From: Marvania coccoides
Taxonomy: Eukaryota; Chlorophyta; Trebouxiophyceae; Chlorellales; Chlorellaceae
Direction: 5' to 3'
Length of the DNA: 64,000 nt
Assembly: GCA_963854735.1 (NCBI GenBank)
Contig: OY978104.1
Location: forward strand, 930,001-994,000
The notes below the pieces were generated by a model that did no database searches, was not told the DNA's origin, and was given only the letters and a program-made list of their open reading frames with translations. Both the position numbers and the translations under genes were made by a program. Shown here piece after piece: positions 24,336 to 33,603 of the stretch (positions within the stretch are counted from its first letter, which is position 1; every line of letters begins with the position of its first letter).

Positions 24336-24589
24336 TTCTCCTTGATCACTTTTTTTCAATCATTTTGCTTTTAGCTTAATGATCGGCAGACGGAGGCAAT
24401 CCATTTTGCGGCCGCCAATACTCCTTGTAATATTGGAATAAAATTATGATATACTAGTATATTCAAAATGATTTTGAAACAAGGGCCCCTTGGGTGTCCT
24501 TTCGAAATCCGAAAGCAGCAGCAATATATTTATTTCGATCTAATTAATCAAATCCCATAATTCGGTATCCGTATTATTTGGTGGGCAAG
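24336..24589. promoter_or_regulatory. Divergent promoter region UVRAG / MTA nucleosidase
   Basis: 254 bp between two divergent starts. AT-rich; contains TTTCGAAATCCGAAAG (24500-24515). Confidence 0.45.
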
Positions 24590-25859
24590 ATGACTGGGGC
24601 CGCTGATCACAATCTGGAGCCAGACGTGCTCGAATCGGTGAACGGAGGTGCGCACAATCTCCTGGTCTTCACCCCCCGCATTCAATTTTCGATGCATTCC
24701 GTTATTATGCACACATTCCTGCCTCCCGGCATCCCTTGCACTTGTTTTCATTCAATTTTTTCCTCCTCTTTAGGTGCCAACGCTCAGGCCGCCAAAGAGC
24801 AGTTTCTCACCACCCACAAGGACAAGCGCATCAGGACCATCCTCCTGCTCGTGGGTACGCCTATGACCGCTCCCTTGTCTCCCATTCCCGTTTTTTTCCG
24901 GCTTTCCTACACTCTCACCGCTTTTTCCCTCTTTTTTTTTGTTCCCTTTTTTCCAGCCATGGAAGCGGAGGCTCTGCCGATGGTGAAGAGCCTCAATTTG
25001 GTGGAAGACAACCCTCCTGCCATTGCCCCTCCCGCCCCCTGCATTACCTACTCTGGGGAGGACTGGGGAGCCACGGGCGAAGACTGGGGAACCAAAGTGC
25101 ACTTGGTGTGTTTCGGTAAGGAATGAGAGAGAAAATCAAAAGGGCACTTTCTGGCTATAAATTCAGAGAAAAACGCCGTACAGCATTGCTCCTTTTCGTT
25201 TTTTTTCTCTCATGCGCCACAAGAAATTATATAATAATGGCAGAAATTAACACATAATTCTCGATGTTTTTTTCTTGTTGTCCTTCCCTTCAGGCAAGTG
25301 TCGTGAGACGGGCATGGACAACGTGGGCACCGTCCCCGCCGCGCTCACCGCATACCTTGCCCTGCAGACCTTCAAGCCCGACGTCGTCATTTCCACGGGC
25401 ACCGCCGGCGGCTTTGCCTCCCAAGGCGCCGCCATCGCCGACATTTTCATCTCCACAGCCACCGTCAACCACGACCGCCGCATCCCCATCCCAGGGTTCG
25501 ACAAGTACGGCATTGGGCGGTACGAGGCGCTGCCCGTGCCTGGGCTCATTGCGGCTATGGGACTGAAGAGCGGCGTGGTGAGCTCTGGGAACAGCCTGGA
25601 CTTTACTGAGGAAGACATGGCGAGGATGGTAGAGCACAGGGCGGCTGTGAAGGAGATGGAAGCTGCGGCGGTGGCGTGGGCTGCCTCCCTGTTTGACTGC
25701 CCTTTCTTTTGCATTAAGTCGATCACTGATATCGTGGACGGCGGGCGGGCCACTGCTGACGAGTTTTTGGAGAACCTGCACAAGGCTGCAGACGCGCTGC
25801 AGGTGGTGGTGCCCAAGGTGCTGGAGTTCATTGCGGGAAAGACTTACAGCGAGATATAA
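24590..25859 (+). CDS. 5'-methylthioadenosine/S-adenosylhomocysteine nucleosidase
   Basis: Hydrolyses methylthioadenosine to adenine and methylthioribose in the methionine salvage (Yang) cycle. 287 residues from exons 24590-24647, 24774-24854, 24957-25115 and 25294-25859. Visible motifs: TILLLVAMEAEALPMVKSL at the N-terminus, ALQTFKPDVVISTGTAGGFA (nucleoside-phosphorylase-like glycine motif), KEMEAAAVAW with the substrate-binding Met-Glu, and SITDIVDGGR with the catalytic Asp. Length and motif layout fit the plant MTN type rather than the shorter bacterial enzyme. The ATG at 24590 was chosen; upstream in-frame codons are not ATG. Confidence 0.95.
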
Positions 25860-26133
25860 AAGGCATGCAAACGACAAAAAATAAGAGCAGTGTTCGAAAT
25901 TATTATTCTTATTATTTTATTCCTGGCTCACAACTAAAATCCAGCCTCGACTATTTAAAATTAGAGACAAGTGAGAGATAGATTCTTCTAGTATTTTTTT
26001 TTCATATGCCCAAAGCACCGAGGATAATTAAGCTCAGTCGTATTTCTCAACAGAAATAAGATTTAAAGAGACCCCAGGGGGAGGACGCCTATATATAGTA
26101 GGTGCACAGTTCTTACTCATAATAATAATAATA

Positions 26134-26302
26134 TGTGAGGGTTTATCCTCCGCACAGAGACGGCAACAAAGGCCACACAGCAGAGTTGTAAGCGTGGTCC
26201 TAACAATTAAGTCAGGAGCTTACTGCCGCACTGGTTTGGCTCAAATTGGATCCCCAAACCCTCGCATTATATCTGCTTCCTGCCGGCCCCTTGCATAAAA
26301 AC
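26134..26302. repeat. 170-bp dispersed repeat, copy 1
   Basis: Almost identical to 33359-33528 in the same orientation; I count four substitutions. A run of ATA/TAA triplets directly precedes both copies, so on the minus strand the element would have a triplet-repeat tail, as many SINEs do. Internally GAGGGTTTATCC near one end mirrors GGATCCCCAAACCCTC near the other, an inverted repeat. No coding capacity. SINE-like or MITE-like; family unknown. Confidence 0.8.
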
Positions 26303-26357
26303 ATAAAGGTTTCCCTCGTCCAGTCTATATATAAAAAAATATGGAAGGAAAAACGTA

Positions 26358-26541
26358 TATGCTGGCTCATCATATCATCAATCAATACTGGTGGAAAAAA
26401 ATATGCATGGAACTAAAACGACAATTTTTTCATATGAAATACATTAAAAAAAATGTTAGGAAGAAAGAAGTTTATGCTGGCGGTCATCATATCATCAATC
26501 AATACTGGAGGAAAAAATAAGAATGGAACTAAAACGACAAT
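26358..26541. repeat. Imperfect direct repeat, period 115 bp
   Basis: A stretch of about 67 bp beginning TATGCTGGC and containing ATCATATCATCAATCAATAC and GGAACTAAAACGACAAT occurs at 26358-26424 and again at 26473-26541. Confidence 0.75.
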
Positions 26542-26849
26542 GTATTTTAAAATAGACACGGCGGATTGACAAGCAAAAAACAGGGAACAGAGGAAAGAAA
26601 CATCAATATTTGTATTTGTATTTTTTTTATTTGTAAAGAACAAAAATAAAGGAGGGCGACAGGGGGCAAGCGGGGGAAACACAGAGTGTCAGAGGAGGGC
26701 CACTGTCGCCAGGAAAAAAAACCATAAACATATAGACATATGAATATAGATAGACACACTATAAGCTATAATTGGAGTGCATTTTAAGGTCCTGTCAATA
26801 CATATATATATTATTATTATTATTATTAATGGTGTTGTTAAATTCTATG

Positions 26850-28227
26850 TCAGGGGTCGGGCAGGCCAACCGACATCTCCCAGACCTCAGCGCCAAGCAC
26901 GCATGTGTGCCAGCAGATTCCGGCCGCCAGCATCAGTTCCAGGGCCATGTACTGCCAAGATGGAGACATCAGCCACTTGATTTTATGCGCCAGCTCATAC
27001 TTTCTAGCTGAAACGGCATAGCCAAAACGAGACGAGAGTTCAGACACATAGGTCGTGTAGGCCGCGAAAATCAAGCAAATGGCGACTTTGAGGAACGAAA
27101 CAACGTTGAAACACGCCACAATGGGGGTCACGTTGTGGTGGGAGGGCATCTCGAAAGGGAAAAGTTTCCCTAGCAGTTTGGAGCCAATCCGGTTGACGCT
27201 CTCGTACTGTGCTGCTGGTCGGGGACACGACCACTGCGAGAAGTCGCACTGGGTGTCGTTGGCGAGGAGCACGGTGACGGTGCTCCAGACCATGGTGGGA
27301 AAGGCGATTTTGAAAGGCAGGGCGGCAATCACAGGGTATCTACAGGAAGGTCGGAAAAGAAAGAAAGAAAAGAAAGAGGGGAGGGTGAGATAAGGAAAAT
27401 GGGGGGAACATCTGCAGTTTTAAACCTTAAAAAAATGGGAAATTTCAGCAGTTTTACGGCCTTTGAAGTTGACCTTCTGTGATCATAACGACGATGCAAC
27501 TACGACTCACAGTGCTTGGTACAGCAGCAAACCGATGAGGGCCTCCAACGCCACGCCCCCCTCCCACAGAATGCTGCACGTGCTGGCTGCAGACATGTTT
27601 CTCAGCCCGAGAGTTATCGTGACAAGGGTGGAGAAGAAAAAATGGGCGACGGCCTGTAGCGGGATGCGCAGAGAGTGCTGCACTCGTAGGATTGTTTCAT
27701 TGCGGCCATTGTAGGCATAAAACAGCATGCAGGCTATGCAATAGGCTGACAAGAAGATCGGAAACAACGTCTGCAGCGTAAGAGAGAATGCAATCAATAT
27801 GCAGTGAGTGAAAAGCGGCCAATTGCGGCGGTGAAAAATTCGAGATATTTTGCCTTCACATGCTCAGTGCACCCCGAGGATACGTAAGCTCTTTGAAGAG
27901 ACCCCATCAGCCATAAGACGAGCTTAATTAACCTCGGAGTATATTGAAAGGGGGATAACTTATTTAGAAGCTTACGTATTGTGGGTGGCCAGCTGATAGC
28001 ATTCTCAACGGCGCCGCAATAGTCAACACGAAGGTTGCGGCGAAGGCTCGGACGTCCAGCCTGGTGAGGCCTTTTCGCTCAAGGCGACTGCTTGTTGTTT
28101 TGCTGCGGTACTCCCCCTCACTTGAAGCATCGTGAAACCGAAGGAAAAAGGTTTCCTGCGTATGAAAGGCACGTGTTAAACACGTTCTGTAACCTGGAAC
28201 GAGCTGCCGTGGGAGCGGACGCACCAT
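26850..28227 (-). CDS. Unknown multi-pass membrane protein, array copy A
   Basis: 310 residues from minus-strand exons 28227-28225 (ATG only), 28155-27976, 27770-27511 and 27339-26850. I do not recognise the family. About six or seven hydrophobic segments are visible, e.g. AFAATFVLTIAAPLRM, TLFPIFLSAYCIACMLFYAY, LQAVAHFFFSTLVTITLGL, ALIGLLLYQALYPVIAALPF, VVSFLKVAICLIFAAYTTYV and MALELMLAAGICWHTCVL. Features shared with copies B and C: SxxSRL..GL.R.DVRAF before the first segment, LRI(P)LQA, SI.WE.GV.LEAL, and the loop ANDTQCDFSQWSCP with an N-glycosylation sequon and two Cys. This copy lacks the last intron found in B and C. The start is inferred: an ATG directly followed by the donor GTGCGT, in phase with exon 2, as in the other two copies. 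Confidence 0.8.
27874..27937. repeat. Hairpin-forming inverted repeat in an intron
   Basis: CCGAGGATACGTAAGCTC is followed 28 nt later by GAGCTTAATTAACCTCGG; 15 of 18 arm positions pair. The left arm is a diverged copy of the 16-mer at 6722 and 26020. Possibly the footprint of a small MITE. Confidence 0.6.
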
Positions 28228-28928
28228 TGCTGCAGCAGCGTCGGCCCAAGGCCGCTGTATAGTAATTATATCAATCTGAGAACTGGCGGCTTCCAGGAGC
28301 TCATAGTTCATCAATATGCATCTTATATGTATTTATCGGTCTGTAGGTGTGGTATTTGGCCGCTCATTGTTGTGGAGAAATTCTTAATTCAATGATGTCG
28401 GAGAAATAAGCCAGAGGATATTAACTGCCTCTTTGCCCTAGATACATGTTGGTATTTTATTTTTATTTTTATTGCGCTGCGAATGAAAGCCCGAAGAGGA
28501 AAGGGTCGTGTCACCGCAGGCATTTCCTCCCTACCGGGGAATTGTCGGCTTGGGGGGCGGCGAGCGAAGCGAGCCGCTATGGCAGGGGCGAAATATCAGG
28601 AAATTGTCGGCGGGGGTCTCGGTTGGTGGCAATTTCGTCCTATAAAAGGCGCCATTTAAATGGCGCCACAATTTTGAAGTTGGGCCAATCTCTTAGGCCA
28701 CAATTTCCCTCTGCTGCGTGCGAATGGGGGTTTTTCTTCTAGCGGCCCGAAGCACGCATGTTAAGAGAATTTTGTGAATTTTTTAAGAGCAAAAAGAGCC
28801 AAAACTGGCCACTTTTAAAATTCAACAGCGTTCCCCAGCGTGGGCTATTATAGTGACAAAAACATTTCATTCAGAGCAAAATGTTTACATAAATTCATTC
28901 AGTATTATCCGTGTCATTTAGAAAACTA
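28228..28928. other. Intergenic region upstream of array copy A
   Basis: Includes a moderately GC-rich block (28485-28740) with a TATAAAA box (28641-28647), a perfect 20-bp palindrome and repeated AATTGTCGG. No conserved coding frame seen. Confidence 0.45.
28648..28667. repeat. Perfect 20-bp palindrome
   Basis: GGCGCCATTTAAATGGCGCC reads the same on both strands and begins directly after TATAAAA. It could be a dimeric protein-binding site or a cruciform-prone remnant of a mobile element. Confidence 0.8.
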
Positions 28929-29216
28929 CTTCTGCTTCTGCTTCTGCTTCTGCTTCTGCTTCTGCTTCTGCTTCTGCTTCTGCTTCTGCTTCTGCTTCTG
29001 CTTCTGCTTCTGCTTCTGCTTCTGCTTCTGCTTCTGCTTCTGCTTCTGCTTCTGCTTCTGCTTCTGCTTCTGCTTCTGCTTCTGCTTCTGCTTCTGCTTC
29101 TGCTTCTGCTTCTGCTTCTGCTTCTGCTTCTGCTTCTGCTTCTGCTTCTGCTTCTGCTTCTGCTTCTGCTTCTGCTTCTGCTTCTGCTTCTGCTTCTGCT
29201 TCTGCTTCTGCTTCTC
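28929..29216. repeat. Hexanucleotide tandem repeat (CTTCTG)47
   Basis: Forty-seven perfect tandem copies of CTTCTG (28929-29210) plus one imperfect unit. The long open frames through it (poly-Leu, Phe-Cys, Ala-Ser repeats) are by-products of the repeat. Confidence 0.95.
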
Positions 29217-29228
29217 CTTAATTTTATT

Positions 29229-30042
29229 TCATTTTTTATGGATGGCCGCCCTCTGCTTCTGGATCATCCCATCCCACTGTTCTTTCTCAGGGCAAAAGTG
29301 GCCCCTGCCACCTTTCACCTGCACGGGGTTACCGTGCGCGTCCCTCCTGAACCACCAGCATGCGGGGCAGTTGTACTCCCTCTGCACCTGTGCACCTCCA
29401 GTGCTAGGCCCAGCAGAGCTGCCGCCACCGTGGCTGCTGGGCGCCAGGCTACCAGCTATGGATGCCGCAGCTGCCGCAGCCCTGCCTGCTATAGCCATTC
29501 CACTTGCCGCAATGCTGGCGGGGAGGGCGGGGAGCCGCTGGAAATAGTCGGCGATGGACGCCCCCTGCGAAGCAGTGCCCTGGGTGGACTGCGGCTGCGG
29601 TGCTGCGGATGGGGAAGCCGGGGCCGCCTGCGCCTTTGTCTGCATCGCGTGCAAAGCCGGATGGGTGCCCTGCACGCTTGCGACCTGCTTATCAAACGCC
29701 TTCAAAGTTTGTGAGCCGCAGCGATCCCGCCTTCCCCTGCTTGGCCAGCAGCATCTGCGCCGAGTTCCACTCGGCCTCCATGCCCGGGTAGTCCACGCCG
29801 TTCCCGCGCGGGAACTGCACGCGCAGCTTGAAAAACTGCGCCCGGTGCGCACCGTCGTCCATGTCCAAGGGGAAAAAATCCTGGACCGGGTACTGACGGG
29901 CCTTTGACGAGGGCGAGGGCGTCGTCCGCTGCGAAGGCGATGCGCTGGAGGGGGCGGGGGGCGCTGCCGGCGGCGTTTGACCACCAGCGCTGCTGCTGGC
30001 AGTGGCAGGCGACCCAGCCTTGCCTTCCCAAGCGGAAATTTA
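29229..30042 (-). pseudogene. Frameshifted remnant with a C-terminal zinc-finger-like motif
   Basis: GC-rich, exon-like block. Reading on the minus strand, one frame gives a Ser/Pro/Ala-rich stretch and VQDFFPLDMDDGAHRAQFFK..QFPRGNGVDYPGMEAEWN up to LRLTNFEGV and a stop (about 29700). A second frame takes over at once with KAFDKQVASVQGTHPALHAM, runs through an Ala/Ser-rich linker, and ends YNCPACWWFRRDAHG..RGHFCPEKEQWDGMIQK (possible C-x2-C...H-x2-C) at 29229. No start codon fits upstream in the first frame. It reads as a real protein broken by one indel, perhaps part of a mobile-element or repetitive gene family. Function unknown. Confidence 0.45.
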
Positions 30043-30134
30043 CCCCCTACCCTACCTCCTCCCAGGCGCCTGGTGGGCAACAGCTTAATACGAGCTATCA
30101 GAACTCCGTCAAAGCTGTTCTTACGTACGTACAC

Positions 30135-30702
30135 TGATTTAAACTAGCCAATCGCCATGTAAACAAGGGGGGCGGCATTCATCCAAGTTATTTTTTGTCT
30201 CTCGCTCGCCCTCCCTGCCTCTCTTTGCAACCTGGTTGCAACTGCCTAGGCCTCTCCCCCAGATGGATGGCCCTGATAACGCATGCCACGTGGGGGGGCC
30301 TTGGAGATGAGCTCCCTAATACGATTCCTATCTTACAATAAAAAAGTCGGCGGAAGGCCGAGAAATTTAAACAAGGAATCAGATTGACGTTATTAAATAC
30401 TTAAATAAATTAATTAATTAACGCAGTTATTCAGCAGGAAATAAAGCAACTGAGGAAACGTGATTGCATCAAGTAAACCCCAGACAGATTTGCACCGACT
30501 ACAAAATTTATTAGTCCAGTGGCAACGCACCCTGTGCAGGTCAAGGATCCTTTGTAAGAGATACACAGACGCCATAAAAATTAATTTAACATGTAAAGAA
30601 AAACGAACTGTCCGAAAACGAAAGGGAAATACTTCTGAAAAAGCAATCTTGACACTGTGCGAGGAAAAAAAACAGTGAACTGAAAGGGGGAATTATATGT
30701 AT
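30135..30702. other. Intergenic, AT-rich
   Basis: Contains the inverted repeat TTGCAACC-T-GGTTGCAA (30224-30240) and a CACGTG. No gene seen. Confidence 0.45.
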
Positions 30703-32037
30703 TTATCCCATGGAGAAGAAAAGAGCCCACATGTGGAAGCCTGTGCTGCAGACCAGCCAGCAGAATGCAGTCAAATACGCCAGCTCCAGCACAATCTGCC
30801 ATCGCCGAGGTTTTCGCCACTCCAGTTCCTGAGCAATGTCATACCTTCCGGCACCCAAGGCGCATTCGTAGCGAGTGGAGATTTCTGACATGTAAGTTGT
30901 GTAACCGGATAAAATAAGGTTGATGCCGACCTGCATCAGAAGAAAATAAGCATACGATTTATACGACTATAGACCGTTTCAAATCGCCGGGCGTTTATTT
31001 TGAATTTCACACTCCTACGCACCTTAATGAACGTGGTGGCGATGTAGCAAGCTTCAGCTGGCAGCAGGTCCTTTTCAGTTGGCATGACAATCGGCAGCAT
31101 TCCACCTAGCCACTGGAAGCCCAGCCTGTTGATCCCTTCATACTGCTGCACCGCCTTTGGGCAATCCCACTGCGAAAAGTCGCACTGCGTTATATTTGCC
31201 ATCAGTGCTGTGGCGGAGTTGTAGAGCTGGAGGGGAAAGGCCACGCTGAGAGGGAGCGCAGCGGCCACAGGGTACCTGAAGGAGGAAAAAGAAATAACAT
31301 ACGCAAGACGATATATTTGTAGGACAACGGCATAAAAAGTAAGTAGATAGGGGGCTTGCGGCCCCATACTTACAGCGCTTGGTAAAACAGGACACCTAGC
31401 AAAGCCTCCAAGCCCACTCCATCCTCCCAGACGATGCTGCAGATGCCACGAGCGCTCATATTTCGAAGCGCAATACTGTAGTTTAATAGAGAGCAAAACA
31501 AAAAGTATGTGGCGGCCTGGAGGGGGATGCGCAGGGTGCGTTGCGCGCGCAGCAGCGCCTCGTTTTGGCGATCGTAAGAATACAACGCCATGCACGTTAT
31601 GAAAAAAAACAGGCAGCCGCACGTAAACGGAACCTGACGTAAAAGAAAGCACCAGAAACAAAACGTAAATTTCATGTACAGCTGAATAGTGGAAGGACGT
31701 GGCTTGGCTTCCTACTTTAAATCAACTTACGACATGGTAATGGCCTGCCGTGATGAAGCGGAGGGGGGATCCTAGTAAGAGCACCATCATCGCGGTGAAC
31801 GCTCTGACATCCACTCTGCCCAGCCCATTGCTTTGCAGCCGGCTGCGAGTCGTAGTCTGCCTGAAATACCTTTCTAGTTCATCGTCGGAAAAACGCAAGA
31901 ACGTCTTGGTGTGCCAATGCCAAGGAAACTCCTGCAAGCAGTCGACAAGCAATATTTTGACTTACATTCAGAACTTATATGAATTCAAAACTGTGGGGCA
32001 AGCGGGTGCTCTCCCCCACTGAGAAGAAACGCACCAT
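30703..32037 (-). CDS. Unknown multi-pass membrane protein, array copy B
   Basis: 314 residues from minus-strand exons 32037-32035 (ATG only), 31931-31731, 31633-31374, 31275-31023 and 30930-30703. Same unrecognised family as copies A and C, with the same exon phases and identical lengths for the 260-nt and 253-nt exons shared with C. Segments include RAFTAMMVLLLGSPLRF, CGCLFFFITCMALYSY, ATYFLFCSLLNYSIAL, ALLGVLFYQALYPVAAALPL, VGINLILSGYTTYMSE and LELAYLTAFCWLVCST. The loop MANITQCDFSQWDCP has an NIT sequon and two Cys that could form a disulphide. Exon 4 (31023-31275) is one base different from that of copy C. The product is probably in the secretory pathway or plasma membrane, judging only from the sequon and Cys pair. 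Confidence 0.83.
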
Positions 32038-33603
32038 TATTTCTGCTCGCACTTCGGTGCCAGTCTGCTACGGGGCCTTTTTGCCGTATTTGCCTTTCTG
32101 AGCGGATAAAAAAACCCTTGGATAGTTGGAAGACTGGAAGTGACGGCGGTATGACAGTCCAGCCTATCCGGTCACTGTGGGCAGGTACGCGGGACACAAC
32201 CCCGCTTCAAAATTTGCATATAGTTGTGTGTTTTTCTAGACTGATCTCTTGCTTTGGCCGTTACTAGAGAGTTGTTATTTGCAAAGATAATTAAATATAC
32301 CATATGCTTTTCGCTGCAAGGCGTCTGTTCACTGCATTTTCGTAGCATCCAAATTAAAACATGTGGCATTATCAGTTTAAAGCAGTCAGCGCTGGTTTCA
32401 TTTGACAATTTGACGCTTCGACAGGAAATAACTGGCGCGATGGATATTGTTTCATTTTTAAGGCATGTTTGACATAGACAGCACATAATATATTGGTTAT
32501 ATTGCGTTGAAGAGTCGGCCGTACACGTAAAGAGCCCGTTTTTGTTTGTTCAATTTTGAAATCCCATCCCGATCCAGCTTATAACCTGACCATTTGAAGT
32601 TCTTGCCTGTTTAAAATAAATGTCATCCTCATAGCCGTGTTTATTGTCAAACTGCTGGAATTCTGCTGGGGTTTTAGGGGTCTTTGTCATGGTCCTGTCT
32701 CTCCCGGTGGCAACATTTCAGAATGCATCTGCGGCGGCATTGTCAGTGCCCTAAATTAAAGGGTTTTAAGTCCGCACAAAAGGGCAATCAAGGCCCCTTC
32801 ATATTAATGCAGTTTTTTGCATGAACCTTAAAACCTTAATACCTGAAGGAGCTCCATCCGGCGGGCTTCGTTCTGAGGTTTGCGCTGTATTTTGAGCTAC
32901 GTGGAAGAGCGGTGGCAAACATGCTTGAGACTTAGCGTATTAACCCACTGTTACAAAATGCATATGCATGTACATTATTTATATTTTGTAAACTTATTAT
33001 GGGGCATACCACAATTCTAATGAGGCATACCACAATTCTAATAATTATAATCTTATATTTTGAGTTGGAAAACGAATATAAATTCAATGGAAGAATAATG
33101 GATTCTTGGGGCAACGCAATAGATTTTCAAGGTTTCAATAGAAGAATCTCTGCAGACTGCGCTCTCAGCTGCCAAATGTGAACATGCAAAAAAATAGAAA
33201 TCAATTGGAAACATAAATATTGCAAGTTCATGGAAGGAGGGGGAAATCCTAGCCCCATAATATTATAAGTTGTTTTAATGGAAGTAAAAAAATGCGATTT
33301 TTTTTAGTAGGGGGTAATGTATGTATGTATGTATGTATAATAATAATAATAATAATAATGTGAGGGTTTATCCTCCGCACAGAGACGGCAACAAAGGCCA
33401 CACAGCAGAGTGGTAAGCTTGGTCCTAACAATTAAGTCAGGAGCTTACTGCCGTACTGGTTTGGCTCAAATTGGATCCCCAAACCCTCGCATTATATCTG
33501 CTTCCTGCCGGCCCCTAGCATAAAAACACCTCATTATAGCAGCCCCCACTATACTATATGTATGTACACACCAGTTTGAATTCATTTGTCATCAATAGAC
33601 AGA
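32038..33603. other. Long spacer between array copies B and C
   Basis: AT-rich. Holds a tandem 20-bp duplication (GGCATACCACAATTCTAAT at 33003 and 33024), a GTAT microsatellite (about 33315-33338), a TAA run and the second 170-bp repeat. No coding frame that looks real. Confidence 0.55.
33359..33528. repeat. 170-bp dispersed repeat, copy 2
   Basis: Second copy of the element at 26134-26302, same orientation, about 98% identical and again preceded by a TAA run. The two copies lie 7.2 kb apart and bracket array copies A and B. Confidence 0.8.

Larger units (their letters stand above)
25860..26849. other. Repeat-bearing intergenic region
   Basis: Spacer between the nucleosidase gene and the membrane-protein array. 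It contains the 16-mer GAGGATAATTAAGCTC (26020-26035), the first 170-bp dispersed repeat, a 115-bp-period duplication and an ATTATT run (26808-26828). No gene recognised. Confidence 0.6.

Noticed and set aside
28840..29714. Two long plus-strand frames with Phe-Cys or Leu repeats
   Set aside because: Both are simply the CTTCTG hexamer read in different frames, with no plausible protein on either side.
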